Below are positions 6,176 to 15,180 of a DNA stretch of 64,000 bases, in pieces. The notes under the pieces were generated by a model that made no database searches, had not been told where the DNA came from, and saw nothing but the letters and a program-made list of their open reading frames with translations. Every line of letters starts with the position of its first letter. The stretch's first letter is position 1. The DNA comes from Yinghuangia soli (GTDB lineage: Bacteria > Actinomycetota > Actinomycetes > Streptomycetales > Streptomycetaceae): assembly GCF_021502675.1 (NCBI RefSeq), contig NZ_JAKFHA010000030.1, forward strand, positions 1 through 64,000, written 5' to 3'. The translations under genes were made by a program, and so were the position numbers.

Positions 6176-9100
6176 GTGAGCAGCAGGCCATCTCGAGGCG
6201 CTGCTCGCCTCGCCGCCATACTCGACGCCCTGCCCGATGCGTTGCTGCTCGTGAACCGGAACGGCACGGTCGTCAACGCGAACGCGATGGCGTTGGAGGC
6301 GCTCGAGGCGCCGGGCACGCCGATCGTCGGGCGCGGGTTGCTGGATCTGCTGCCGACCTTCGACCGCAGCCGCATCCCCGGGTCCGTGCGGATCATGGAC
6401 AGCGGCGAGACGCGGACCAAGCCCACCCGGATGACCGCGCGCCGCACCGACGGCTCGCTCATGCCGGTCGAGGTGACGAGCGCGAACCTGCCGGGGGCGT
6501 ACGACGACGAGCTCCTGATGATCGTGGTGCGCGATCTGACCGGGTCCGTCGATGTGGAGTCCGAGCTGCAGCGGCAGCAGCGGCAGACCGAGATGATCCT
6601 GCGGGCGGCCAGCGAGGGCATCGTCGGCATCGATGCCGACGGGTCGATCGTGCTGGTGAACCCGGCGGCGGCGCGCATACTGCGGCGCCGGGCCGGCGAT
6701 CTGGGCGGCAAGTCGCTGCACGAACTGCTGCAGCCGAAGAAGGCCGACGGGTCGCCGCTGCCGGAGGACGAGTGCCCGGCCCTGGTGACTCTCAAGACCG
6801 GACGCAAGCAGCGGCTGCGCGACCAGGTGCTGTGGCGCGGGGACGGTGAGCCGCTGCCGGTCGAGATGACGACGGCGCCGATCCTGCTCGGCGAGGCCGT
6901 CGTCGGTGCGGTCATGACGTTCACGGACCTGACGCGCGAGCGCGCGCTGGCCGAGCACCGCGAGCAGTTGGCGGAGCTGCTGGACGGCGAGCTGCTGGCG
7001 CGTATCGAGGCGTCCCGGGCGCGGCTGAAGACGTTGGCCGACGGAAGCATCGGCGAGCTCGGCCCCAGTGCGCGCCGCGTGGTGCGCCAGGTGGCGGGCG
7101 AGCTGGAGGAGATGGTCGGCCTCACCGGCGAGGTGCTGGAGCACCAGCGGGGCGAGGCGAAGGACGACGCCGAGCGGACCGCGGCGACCGTCGACGATCT
7201 GCTCGACCGGGCGCTGGAGACGGTGACGTACCCGGCCCGGGCGGCCGGTGTGGAGTTCACCGTGACCGCGGCGCCGGTGGGTGTGCAGGTCGACGTGGAC
7301 GCGATGACACGCGCGCTCGGCCACCTGATCGCGGACACCGTGGGTGCGGGCCCGAAGGGTTCGACCGTGGTCGTCGCGGCCGCGCAGCGCGGTGCGGTGG
7401 CCCGCATCGAGGTACGCGGGCCGGCCAGCCGCGGCAGTTCGGTGCACGTGCCGCTGGCGCGCGCGGTGATCGAGGCGCACGGCGGCACCGTCGAGTCGCA
7501 CACCGTCGAGGGACGCGGCAGCACCTACGTGGTCGAGCTGCCCGCCGACGAGGAGGCCGCCGCCAAGGCGCGCCCCCAGGAGTCCGCGGAGGCGGGCCAG
7601 GACGTACGGGCGCGGGCGCGCAAGCGGGCGCGCACGTCGCCGGCCGTGCGCCCGGGCACCGCGAAGCCGGAGGGCGAGAAGGACGCGGCGAAGGAACCGG
7701 AGAAGGAACCGGCTCCGGACGCTGCGGAGAAGGACGAGGACAAGAGCCAGGACGAGTCGGCGCCGCAGTTGCCCGCGGTGCGTGACAAGGGCGAACTGGA
7801 GCCCCGCGCGCGCCTGGCGCCCGCCGCGGCACCCGTCGTGCCGCCCGCGCCCGGCGTACCGCCGCTGCCCGCCCCCGCCAAGCCGATCGCGCTGCCGGCC
7901 GGCGATTCGGCCGCGCCCGGAAGTGCGCCCAGCGTGCCGCTGGTGCCCGCGTCGGGGCGCCGCGCCGCGCATCGTGCGCTGCCCGCTGCCGCCCCCGAGG
8001 GCGAGGCGGGAAGCACGGGCAACGGGAGCAAGCCGGGCGGCACTTCGGCCCCGGCCGCCGACGCCGCCGGCACGCCTGCCGAGGGCGGCGGGCAGCCCGA
8101 GGACGCCGCGGGCAAGCCGCCGACCGTGCCCGCGAAGGTCAACGGGCACCACACCCGGCACATGGCCCGGGCCCGCCACCACCTGTCGACGCCGCCCGCG
8201 TCCATACCGTCGCAGTCGCGGCCCGGCCTGCCCGGGATGGGCAGCAGGTCGACGAGCGTGCAGGACCGCACCGAGTCCGCGCCGTCCGACATAGCCGACT
8301 TGGCGCCGACCGAGTTGCTCGAACTCCCGGCCGCGGCCCAGCCGCCGGTCGACGCCAATCCTGATGCGCCCACCGCGCTGATGCCGCAGATCCCGCTGCC
8401 CGCCGAGCAGCCGGCGATACCGCCGATGCCGACGACGCCTCCGCCCGTCCCGGGCCAGGAGGCGGGTACGGCTGCGGGCACCGCAGAGGACGCCGCGGCG
8501 CGCCCGCAGATCCCGGGCCGCCGGCGCCGCGCCCTCACGCCGCCGCAGATCCAGCAGCCGCAGATCCAGCAGCCTCAGACCCAGCAGCCGCCGGCCCAGC
8601 CGCAGCACGAGCAGCCGCAGCAGCACGGCCCGCAGGGCTACGCAGCACCGTCCGCGTACCAGGACTTCGGTACGCCGGGCAGCACCGACGAGCCCGCGCA
8701 GCACGCCGGTCCCCCACTGCCGTCCGGTTACCCGGAGCAGCCCGGACAGCCCGGCCAGCCCGGGCAGCCGCCGATGCACCCCGGCACCCACCTGTCGCCG
8801 CAGCCCGCATCGCATCCGACCGCGCCGCCGCCGCTGCCCTCCGGCTACCAGGACCTGGTCGCGCCGAACGGCAGCGCCGCCCCCGAAGCCGCCGCCCACG
8901 CGCAAGAGCAGGCGCAAGCACAGGCCCAAGCGCAGGCACAAGCTCACCAGGAGCAGGCCAGGTCCGCCGATGCGATCGCCCGCGCCGCAGGCCGGCTCGG
9001 CCGGGCCGACCGGCGCGGCCAAGCAGCCCTTGAGGCCGAGGCGGCCCAGGCGGCAGAGGCAGCCGCCGCGCACCAGACCCCCGCGGCCGAGGAAGCAGCA

Positions 9101-10033
9101 CTCGAATACCGCCCGGTGTCCGACCCGCTGCCGCACCGCGTGCCCGGCATCGCGCCGCATCCCGGCACCGTCAACGACCCGGTCACCGGCGCGCCGATCG
9201 CCCTCACCGCCGAGGCCGGCGGCAACGCCGACCTCGCCGCGCTGGAGGCCGACACCCCGCCGCCCGGCGAACTGGCCGCGGTGGACCCGGACTACCCGCC
9301 GATGGTCGCGCCCGCGCCGGACGGCCGGCCGCGCCGCCTGCTGGTCTGGCCGGCCCCGGACGGCCCCACGTCGGGAGCGCTGACCGCACGCGGCTGGGAC
9401 CCGGTGCTGGTGCGTTCCCGCGAAGAGGTCGACGCAGCGGCGCCCGCGCAGCCCGCCGCGCTGTTCGTGGACCCGCTGACCGGTCCGATCACCCGGACCG
9501 CGCTGCAGTCGCTGCGCACCGCGGCGACCGCCGCCGAGATCCCGGTGCTGGTCACCGCGGGCATCATGCAGGCCACCCGGGACGCGGCGTTCGGCGCCGA
9601 CCCGGCGGTCCTGCTGCGCTCCCTCGCGCCCGCGGACAGCGCCGCGCACGCCTCGCGCGTGCTGCTGGTCGAGGCGAACCCCGACATAGCCGCCGCGTTC
9701 ACCGGTTCGCTGATGCGCCGCGGCATGGACGTCGTCCACGTCACCTCGGAGAGCGAGGCGGTGTCGAAGGCGTCCAGCGTCGAGCCGAACCTCGTGGTGC
9801 TCGACCTGATGCTGGTACGCCGCCGCCGGCTCGGCATCGTGGACTGGCTGCGCAACAACCAGCGCCTGCACTCGACGCCGATCGTCGTCTACACGACGGT
9901 CGACATCGCCGAAGAGGACCTGCCGCGCCTGCAGACCGGCGAGACGGTGCTGTTCCTGGCCGAGCGCTCGACGCGCGAGGACGTGCAGCAGCGGGTGGTC
10001 GACCTGCTCGGGAAGATCGCCTCGCTCGTCTGA
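6176..10033 (+). CDS. Giant PAS / degenerate histidine-kinase / receiver-like scaffold protein
   Basis: A 1285-residue protein starting at GTG 6176, with GGAGGT nine bases upstream. Order: PAS domain about 8-120, PAS about 135-260, a helical segment where a HisKA H-box should be but with no H-E-L-R-T motif, then a GHKL-like fold about 350-460 in which the N-box asparagine and the G1 box (DxGxG) are missing. About 600 residues of Pro/Gln/Ala-rich linker follow, including QIQQPQIQQP and AQAQAQAQ repeats. The C-terminus holds two receiver-like units from about 1050 and 1158. The second keeps the acceptor-like Asp (VVLDLML, about 1210), but the N-terminal acidic pair reads LVEANPD. Kinase activity is therefore unlikely; a scaffold or signal-receiving role is inferred. 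It is monocistronic, with a hairpin downstream. Confidence 0.85.
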   Translation: MSSRPSRGAARLAAILDALPDALLLVNRNGTVVNANAMALEALEAPGTPIVGRGLLDLLPTFDRSRIPGSVRIMDSGETRTKPTRMTARRTDGSLMPVEVTSANLPGAYDDELLMIVVRDLTGSVDVESELQRQQRQTEMILRAASEGIVGIDADGSIVLVNPAAARILRRRAGDLGGKSLHELLQPKKADGSPLPEDECPALVTLKTGRKQRLRDQVLWRGDGEPLPVEMTTAPILLGEAVVGAVMTFTDLTRERALAEHREQLAELLDGELLARIEASRARLKTLADGSIGELGPSARRVVRQVAGELEEMVGLTGEVLEHQRGEAKDDAERTAATVDDLLDRALETVTYPARAAGVEFTVTAAPVGVQVDVDAMTRALGHLIADTVGAGPKGSTVVVAAAQRGAVARIEVRGPASRGSSVHVPLARAVIEAHGGTVESHTVEGRGSTYVVELPADEEAAAKARPQESAEAGQDVRARARKRARTSPAVRPGTAKPEGEKDAAKEPEKEPAPDAAEKDEDKSQDESAPQLPAVRDKGELEPRARLAPAAAPVVPPAPGVPPLPAPAKPIALPAGDSAAPGSAPSVPLVPASGRRAAHRALPAAAPEGEAGSTGNGSKPGGTSAPAADAAGTPAEGGGQPEDAAGKPPTVPAKVNGHHTRHMARARHHLSTPPASIPSQSRPGLPGMGSRSTSVQDRTESAPSDIADLAPTELLELPAAAQPPVDANPDAPTALMPQIPLPAEQPAIPPMPTTPPPVPGQEAGTAAGTAEDAAARPQIPGRRRRALTPPQIQQPQIQQPQTQQPPAQPQHEQPQQHGPQGYAAPSAYQDFGTPGSTDEPAQHAGPPLPSGYPEQPGQPGQPGQPPMHPGTHLSPQPASHPTAPPPLPSGYQDLVAPNGSAAPEAAAHAQEQAQAQAQAQAQAHQEQARSADAIARAAGRLGRADRRGQAALEAEAAQAAEAAAAHQTPAAEEAALEYRPVSDPLPHRVPGIAPHPGTVNDPVTGAPIALTAEAGGNADLAALEADTPPPGELAAVDPDYPPMVAPAPDGRPRRLLVWPAPDGPTSGALTARGWDPVLVRSREEVDAAAPAQPAALFVDPLTGPITRTALQSLRTAATAAEIPVLVTAGIMQATRDAAFGADPAVLLRSLAPADSAAHASRVLLVEANPDIAAAFTGSLMRRGMDVVHVTSESEAVSKASSVEPNLVVLDLMLVRRRRLGIVDWLRNNQRLHSTPIVVYTTVDIAEEDLPRLQTGETVLFLAERSTREDVQQRVVDLLGKIASLV

Positions 10034-10064
10034 GCCGGCACGCGGCAAGAACACCGGAACACAC

Positions 10065-10096
10065 TGCGGGGCCCGGCCGACCGGCCAGGCCCCGCA
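10065..10096. terminator. Bidirectional hairpin between convergent genes
   Basis: Nine-bp arms (tgcggggcc / ggccccgca), extended inward by ggcc-gacc-ggcc. It lies between the stop of the PAS scaffold gene (10033) and the stop of the convergent acyl-CoA ligase gene (10122), so it can serve both. Confidence 0.8.
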
Positions 10097-10121
10097 ACGT
10101 ACTTCCCGCCTGCCGCCGGCT

Positions 10122-11768
10122 CTAGCCCAGCGTCACCACGTCCAGCGCGTCGTCGCCGTACTGCTTGCGGATGAGCTTCTTGTCGAACTTGCCGACGCTC
10201 GTCTTCGGCACCGCCTCGACGAGGCTCCAGCGCTCCGGCACCATCCAGCGCGCCACGCGCTCCGCCATGAACGCCTTGAGCTGCTCCAGCCCGGTGTCCG
10301 CACCGGCCCGCAGCACCACCATGGCGAGCGGGCGTTCGCCCCAGCGCTCGTCGGGCACGCCGACCACGGTCGCCTCGGCCACGTCGGGGTGCGCCATGAG
10401 CTGGTTCTCCAGGTCGACCGACGAGATCCACTCGCCGCCCGACTTGATGACGTCCTTGGCGCGGTCGGTCAGGGTCAGGAAGCCGTCCGGGGTGAGCGTG
10501 CCCACGTCGCCGGTGCGCAGCCAGCCGTCGTGGAACCGGTCGCCTTCCACCGAGTCCGAGCCGGTCTCGCCGCCGATGTAGCCGCCCGCGATCCACGGTC
10601 CGCGGACCTCGAGTTCGCCGACCGAGGTGCCGTCGTGCGGCATGACCGACCCGTCCGGGCCGACCAGCCGGGCCTGCACCGAGGCGGGCAGGCGGCCCTG
10701 GGTCACCCGGTACGCCATCTCGTCCGGCCCGGTGACCCCGGCCGGCGGGCGCGCGACGGTGCCCAGCGGCGACGTCTCGGTCATGCCCCAGGCGTGGATG
10801 ATGCGGACGCCGTGCCGCGCCTCGAAGGCCTCCATCAGCGCCGGCGGGCAGGCCGAGCCGCCCACGATGACCTCGCGCAGCGACGAGACGTCGGTCTTGG
10901 TGGCGTCGAGGTGGTCGAGCAGGCCGGTCCAGATGGTCGGCACTGCGGCGGCCATGGTCGGCTTCTCCGCGGCGATCATGGCGGCCAGCGGCTCGGGCTG
11001 CAGGAAGCGGTCCGGCATGAGGATCGAGGCGCCGGACAGCATCGCGGCGTACGGCAGGCCCCACGCGTTGACGTGGAACATCGGCACCACGGGCAGCACG
11101 ATGTCCGCGGTGCCCAGGCCGAAGCCCTCGACCATGCACACCTGCATGCTGTGCAGGTACGTCGAACGGTGGCTGTAGACCACGCCCTTGGGGTTGCCGG
11201 TGGTGCCGCTGGTGTAGCACATCGCGGACGCGGAGCGTTCGTCGATGTCCTCGGCCCACGGGAACTCGGTGGGCCGGCCCGCGATCAGCTCGTCGTACCG
11301 GTGGACCTGCTTGCCCTTGCCCTCCAGCGGCGCGAGGTCGGCGTCGCCGGTCACGATGACGTGCTCGATGGTCTTGAGCGCGGGCAGCGCGGGGGCGAAC
11401 AGCGGGACGAGGCTGCCGTCCACGATGAGGATCTTGTCCTCGGCGTGGTTGGCGATGTAGATCAGCTGGTCGCCGGGGAGCCGCAGGTTCAGGGTGTGGA
11501 GGACCGCGCCCATCGACGGGACGGCGAGGTAGCACTCCAGGTGCTCCTGGTTGTTCCACAGGAACGTCGCCACCCGCTGGTCGCCGTCCACGCCGAGCTC
11601 GCGCAGCGCGTGCGCGAGCTGCGCGGTGCGGCGGCCGACTTCCGCGTACGTGGTCCGGCGCGGCTCGGCGCCGGTCCACGTCACCACCTCGGAGGCGCCG
11701 TGCACTGTCGTGCCGTGCTGCATGATCCTGGTGATCGTCAGCGGCACGTCCTGCATCGTGCTCAGCAT
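10122..11768 (-). CDS. Fatty acyl-CoA ligase (FadD-type, AMP-forming)
   Basis: A 548-residue class I adenylate-forming enzyme that should activate a carboxylic acid, probably a medium- or long-chain fatty acid, to its CoA thioester through an acyl-AMP intermediate. The P-loop [11 protein letters not shown] is at 185-195. The middle contains a GMTETSPLG motif, the hinge region reads GWLRTGDVG then [17 protein letters not shown], and the C-terminal catalytic lysine lies in [11 protein letters not shown]. The start ATG at 11768 has AGGAGGT six bases upstream. It is followed by the efflux gene upstream on the same strand, 90 bases away. The substrate cannot be read from sequence; a link to the nearby side-chain degradation operon is possible but unproven. 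Confidence 0.92.
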   Translation of the reverse strand: MLSTMQDVPLTITRIMQHGTTVHGASEVVTWTGAEPRRTTYAEVGRRTAQLAHALRELGVDGDQRVATFLWNNQEHLECYLAVPSMGAVLHTLNLRLPGDQLIYIANHAEDKILIVDGSLVPLFAPALPALKTIEHVIVTGDADLAPLEGKGKQVHRYDELIAGRPTEFPWAEDIDERSASAMCYTSGTTGNPKGVVYSHRSTYLHSMQVCMVEGFGLGTADIVLPVVPMFHVNAWGLPYAAMLSGASILMPDRFLQPEPLAAMIAAEKPTMAAAVPTIWTGLLDHLDATKTDVSSLREVIVGGSACPPALMEAFEARHGVRIIHAWGMTETSPLGTVARPPAGVTGPDEMAYRVTQGRLPASVQARLVGPDGSVMPHDGTSVGELEVRGPWIAGGYIGGETGSDSVEGDRFHDGWLRTGDVGTLTPDGFLTLTDRAKDVIKSGGEWISSVDLENQLMAHPDVAEATVVGVPDERWGERPLAMVVLRAGADTGLEQLKAFMAERVARWMVPERWSLVEAVPKTSVGKFDKKLIRKQYGDDALDVVTLG

Positions 11769-11858
11769 TACGGGACCTCCTGGGGTCGGCGGCCCGCCGG
11801 CAGTGGCTACCGGCGAGTACGGCGGTACCCAGGATTGTGGTGCCCCGGCGGTGGCTTG

Positions 11859-13562
11859 TCAGCCCCGACTGCCGATCTTTTCCCGGGCAGAACCGGACAG
11901 ATCGACCTCGACAGAATCTGACGCTCCGTCAGGCTCACTTTCCCCCGCGCTACCGGCCTCGTCGCGCGGCCCGGACCCGCCGCCCTGGCCCGCCCCGGAC
12001 TTCGCGGTCCGCCCGCCGCGCAGCGCGACCTCGCGGATCGCCAGCACCGCCAGCAGGCCGGCCAGCGTGACCGGCGCGGCCACCAGGAAGACCGTGTGCA
12101 GGCCCTGCGTGAAGCCGTCCACCACGGCGCTCTGCAGCGGCGCGTCCAGTGCGTGGATCGCGGACGGGCTGCCCAGCAGGCCGTCCATGCCGCCGGCCGG
12201 CGGCGCGACGTGCCGCTCGACCATCAGCTCGGGGATGCCGGACGACAGCTTCGAGCTGAGGATCGCGCCGAGCACGCCGACGCCGACCGCGCCGCCCATC
12301 GAGCGGAAGAACGACGCCGCCGAGGTGGCGATGCCGATGTGCGCGGGGTCCACGTCGTTCTGGATGGCCAGCACCAGGACCTGCGAGGAGAGCCCGAGGC
12401 CCATGCCCAGCACCAGCATGTAGAGCCCGGCGACCGCGAGCGGCGTGCCCAGGGTCAGGGTGGAGAGCAGGAACAGCCCGAGCGCGATCATCGGCAGGCC
12501 GACGAGCGGGAACGCCTTCCAGCGGCCGTACCGGGTGATGAGCCGCCCGGAGACGATCGAGGCGCCCAGCATGCCGAGCACCATCGGCAGCGTCATCAGG
12601 CCCGAGCGGGTCGGGCTCATGCCGCGCACGACCTGCAGGTACTGCGGCAGGTAGATCATCGCGCCGAACATCGCGAAGCCGACCGTGAAGGAGCCCAGTC
12701 CGGCCAGGTTGAACGTCCGGCTGCGGAACAGGTGCGGCGGCAGGATCGGCTCCTCCGCGCGGCGCTCCTGCCAAGCGGCGGCGAGAGCCAGCACCAGGGC
12801 GAGGGCCGCCAGGGTGTACGTCGTACCGGAGTTCCAGGCCCACTTCTGGCCGCCCAGCGACAGCGCCAGCAGGACGGAGGTGACCGCACCGGTGATGAGC
12901 GCGGCGCCCAGGTAGTCGACGTGCACCTCGCGCCGCACGTGCGGGAGCTTGAGGACGCGCTCGACCATGACGAGGGCGGCGACCGCGAACGGGATGCCGA
13001 CGTAGAACGTCCAGCGCCAGCCGAGCGCTTCGGAGCCGACCAGGAAGCCGCCGATCAGCGGGCCGGCCACGGTCGCCACGCCGAACGCGGAGCCGATCCA
13101 GCCGGAGTAGCGGCCGCGGTTCCGCGGGGTGGTGACGTCGGCCATGATCGCCTGGGTCAGCGCGGTGATGCCGCCGACGCCGATGCCCTGGACCGCGCGG
13201 GCGGTGATCAGCTGGCCCATGGTCTGGGAGAGTCCGGCGAGTGCCGAGGACGCCGCGAAGAGGATGAGCGCGAAGCGGAACAGGCGCTTGCGGCCGTACA
13301 GGTCGGAGAGCTTGCCCCACAGCGGGGTCGACGCGGTGGTGGTCAGGAGGCCCGCGCTGGCCACCCAGGCGAGCTGGTCCTGGCCGCCGAGGTCGCCGAC
13401 GATCGTGGGGAGCGCGGTGCTGATGACCGTGCCGGATATGCAGGCCACGAAGAGCGAGACGAGCAGGACGCTCATCACCTTCATGATCTGACGGTGCGTG
13501 AACTCGCCGTCCGGCTCCGCTTCCGGTCTGCCTGACGTGGTGTCACTCGTAGTCGCCGACAT
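11859..13562 (-). CDS. DHA2-family (EmrB/QacA-type) MFS drug efflux transporter
   Basis: A 567-residue integral membrane protein with about 14 hydrophobic helices, preceded by a short polar N-terminus. Family signatures visible are SGTVISTALPTIVGDLGG in the first helix, LWGKLSDLYGRKRLF (motif A), an RAVQGIGVGGI-type motif B, and WIGSAFGVATVAGPLIGG (motif C of drug:H+ antiporters). It exports hydrophobic compounds using the proton gradient; the substrate is unknown. I chose the ATG at 13562 (preceded by GGTGGGA) over the upstream ATG at 13643, because the extra residues look non-native. A near-perfect palindrome at 13640-13666 lies about 80-100 bases upstream and is a likely repressor site. 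Confidence 0.92.
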   Translation of the reverse strand: MSATTSDTTSGRPEAEPDGEFTHRQIMKVMSVLLVSLFVACISGTVISTALPTIVGDLGGQDQLAWVASAGLLTTTASTPLWGKLSDLYGRKRLFRFALILFAASSALAGLSQTMGQLITARAVQGIGVGGITALTQAIMADVTTPRNRGRYSGWIGSAFGVATVAGPLIGGFLVGSEALGWRWTFYVGIPFAVAALVMVERVLKLPHVRREVHVDYLGAALITGAVTSVLLALSLGGQKWAWNSGTTYTLAALALVLALAAAWQERRAEEPILPPHLFRSRTFNLAGLGSFTVGFAMFGAMIYLPQYLQVVRGMSPTRSGLMTLPMVLGMLGASIVSGRLITRYGRWKAFPLVGLPMIALGLFLLSTLTLGTPLAVAGLYMLVLGMGLGLSSQVLVLAIQNDVDPAHIGIATSAASFFRSMGGAVGVGVLGAILSSKLSSGIPELMVERHVAPPAGGMDGLLGSPSAIHALDAPLQSAVVDGFTQGLHTVFLVAAPVTLAGLLAVLAIREVALRGGRTAKSGAGQGGGSGPRDEAGSAGESEPDGASDSVEVDLSGSAREKIGSRG

Positions 13563-13639
13563 GGTCCCACCCCGCATCGTGTGCAAGTCCGCCGATGGGC
13601 GCCACAAGGGGTCGCCTCCGGCACTCACCATTGTTTCGT

Positions 13640-13666
13640 GCAACTAAAGATAGCGGCGTTAGTTGC
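13640..13666. promoter_or_regulatory. Inverted repeat upstream of the efflux gene (candidate operator)
   Basis: Arms gcaactaa and ttagttgc are perfectly complementary, with an 11-base spacer. The two half-site centres are 19 bases apart, about two helical turns, as for TetR or MarR dimers. No TetR gene is adjacent, so the regulator would be encoded elsewhere. Confidence 0.6.
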
Positions 13667-13758
13667 GGCAAGCAACAGATTTACGAGGTGCGGGGGCAGG
13701 TGTGACGCGAGTCGCGCGATGCAAGTCCCCGAAACAGCTACGTACGGGTGAAATACCT

Positions 13759-13779
13759 GGCCAATTCCACCATTTGGCC
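13759..13779. promoter_or_regulatory. Small inverted repeat before the 13804 gene
   Basis: Arms ggccaa / ttggcc with a 9-base spacer, 25 bases before the ATG at 13804. Possible operator; the arms are short. Confidence 0.35.
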
Positions 13780-13803
13780 TAATCGCCGCACACAATACGA
13801 GCC

Positions 13804-14136
13804 ATGTACACGCCCTTCATCCCCCGCCCGCCCGAAGGACCGCTGCGCAGCTTCGACGTCGTGCTGCCGGACGCCCTCGGGCATCCCGCGCTCGGCTTCC
13901 GGGACGGCACCTGGTTCCGCATCGGGCCCGGCCATCCCCCGCTGCCGGTCGGCGCGCGTACCGCGATCCTCGGCCACCCGGACGCCGCCGGGCCCATCGT
14001 GCAGATCATGTGCTGGTGGATGCGGCAGCACCCAGGCCACGGGCATGCCGTCGACCTGGCCACCGAACTGGCCTTGCTGGTCGGCGAGATGACCCGGGAC
14101 CTGGGTGCGCGGCGGCTCGCCCTGCAGGCGCACTAG
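13804..14136 (+). CDS. Hypothetical protein
   Basis: A 110-residue protein starting MYTPFIPRPPEGPLRSF. The N-terminal half is beta-rich with HPALGFRDGTWFRIGPGHPP, and the C-terminal half is a helical segment with MCWWMRQHPGHGHAVDLATE. It has no signal peptide or clear membrane helix, and I do not recognise the family. It stands alone on the plus strand between the efflux gene, which diverges from it, and the convergent DUF1906 gene. The codon third positions are G/C-rich like those of the neighbours, supporting a real gene. Confidence 0.6.
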   Translation: MYTPFIPRPPEGPLRSFDVVLPDALGHPALGFRDGTWFRIGPGHPPLPVGARTAILGHPDAAGPIVQIMCWWMRQHPGHGHAVDLATELALLVGEMTRDLGARRLALQAH

Positions 14137-14163
14137 GCGTTGCGCCGTGTCCTCGGGACAGGT

Positions 14164-14982
14164 TCAGAGCACCCCGACCGGGCCGGCCAGCGCATTGCGG
14201 TCGATGTTCACGGTCACCCCGCCGTACGTCTCCTTGACGTTCCCGGCGTGCTGCTTCACCCGGCGCCCCGGCCACAGGCCGTCGGGGAGCGCCCCGTCGC
14301 CGCTGGTCACCGCCTTGTCGTCCCAGCGCGCGTACCAGACCGCGTCGGGCATGGCGCGCGTGCCGGCGAACTTCACCAGGTCCGCGATACCCGAGCTCAG
14401 GCTGCTGTAGTACCCGGCGACGTAGCCGCGGGCGCGCACCCGGTCGCTCCACGCCGACACGAAGTTGAGCACGTCGCGCCGGCAGTCCGCGTTGCGGTTG
14501 TCGTAGTGCTCCATGTCGAAGTAGACGGCGCTGCCCTTCTTGAAGCCCAGCGCCGCGGCCCGGTCCACCGCGTCGTCCGCCTCCGCCTTGCCCATGTCCC
14601 AGCTGCGCGCCGGGTCGATGCGCGTGGACTTCTTCGTCGTGGTGCAGGACGCCTGGGCGCCGACGTAGAGCGGCAGGAACTCCCAGCCCTGCGCGCGTAC
14701 CTGCTTCACCCACTCGCGGGTCAGGCCCTTGTTGGCGCAGCCGCGGTTGCTGCCGCCGACGTAGATGCCGACCGCCTTGTACGGGGACGCGCGCCACGCC
14801 TTCATGGTCGCCGGGGACGGCGCCTCGCAGGTGTCGAAGGCCGCGCCGGACACCGTCCGCATGCCCTGGGGGCCCTTCGGGGACCGGGCCGCATCACCGC
14901 GCGCCTCGGCGCTGGGCACGGCGAACGCGGTCAGCGCCGCGGCCAAAAGGGCGGCCACGACGGCCCGGTGGGTACGGCGCAC
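14164..14982 (-). CDS. Secreted DUF1906 (Rv2525c-like) glycoside-hydrolase-fold protein
   Basis: A 272-residue protein with a Sec-type (possibly Tat-like) signal: RRTHR followed by a hydrophobic stretch ending AEARGD. The mature part shows the DUF1906 layout: GAAFDTCEAPSPATMKAW at the start, YKAVGIYVGGSNRGCAN, then GWEFLPLYVGAQ, GSAVYFDMEHYD with the conserved D-E pair of the TIM-barrel active site, and ARWDDKAV further on. Family members are cell-wall-associated and proposed to cleave peptidoglycan or glycans. The start is GTG 14982, chosen for the AGAAGGGAGA site just upstream; a further ATG at 15024 falls inside a large inverted repeat and is unlikely. The signal cleavage site and three Cys pairs fit secretion. 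Confidence 0.85.
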   Translation of the reverse strand: MRRTHRAVVAALLAAALTAFAVPSAEARGDAARSPKGPQGMRTVSGAAFDTCEAPSPATMKAWRASPYKAVGIYVGGSNRGCANKGLTREWVKQVRAQGWEFLPLYVGAQASCTTTKKSTRIDPARSWDMGKAEADDAVDRAAALGFKKGSAVYFDMEHYDNRNADCRRDVLNFVSAWSDRVRARGYVAGYYSSLSSGIADLVKFAGTRAMPDAVWYARWDDKAVTSGDGALPDGLWPGRRVKQHAGNVKETYGGVTVNIDRNALAGPVGVL

Positions 14983-14990
14983 GGCCGTCT

Positions 14991-15041
14991 CCCTTCTCGT
15001 ACACACGCTTGCTGGTGCATCCACCGTGTGTACGAGAAGGG
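14991..15041. repeat. 16-bp-arm inverted repeat over the DUF1906 ribosome site
   Basis: The arms at 14991-15006 (cccttctcgtacacac) and 15026-15041 are perfectly complementary, with a 19-base spacer. The proximal arm includes the purine-rich ribosome site of the DUF1906 gene on the minus strand, so mRNA folding could hide that site, or the DNA could bind a dimeric regulator. Confidence 0.75.
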
Positions 15042-15101
15042 GGAAAGTCGGACAATCGGCCCGCGACGCGCGAGCCGATCACCCGTTCGGCACTGCCCGG
15101 A

Positions 15102-15180
15102 GTCAGGACCGGCCCAAGGTCAGGACCGGTCGAGGATCAGGGGCCGAGAATCAGGACTGGCCGAGGATCAGACCCGAGGT
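15102..15180. repeat. Degenerate tandem repeat at the end of the Ltp2-like gene
   Basis: Four to five imperfect copies of a 15-17 base unit of the type gtcaggaccggcccaag, running from the intergenic spacer into the last codons of the 15151-16335 gene. Confidence 0.5.

Noticed and set aside
6014..10054. 1346-codon minus-strand open frame
   Set aside because: Antisense shadow of the PAS scaffold gene; Arg/Leu/Gly-rich with no domain, and it overlaps tRNA-Ser.
10389..11921. 510-codon plus-strand open frame
   Set aside because: It is antisense to the acyl-CoA ligase and consists of Arg/Gly/Val/His-rich shadow sequence.
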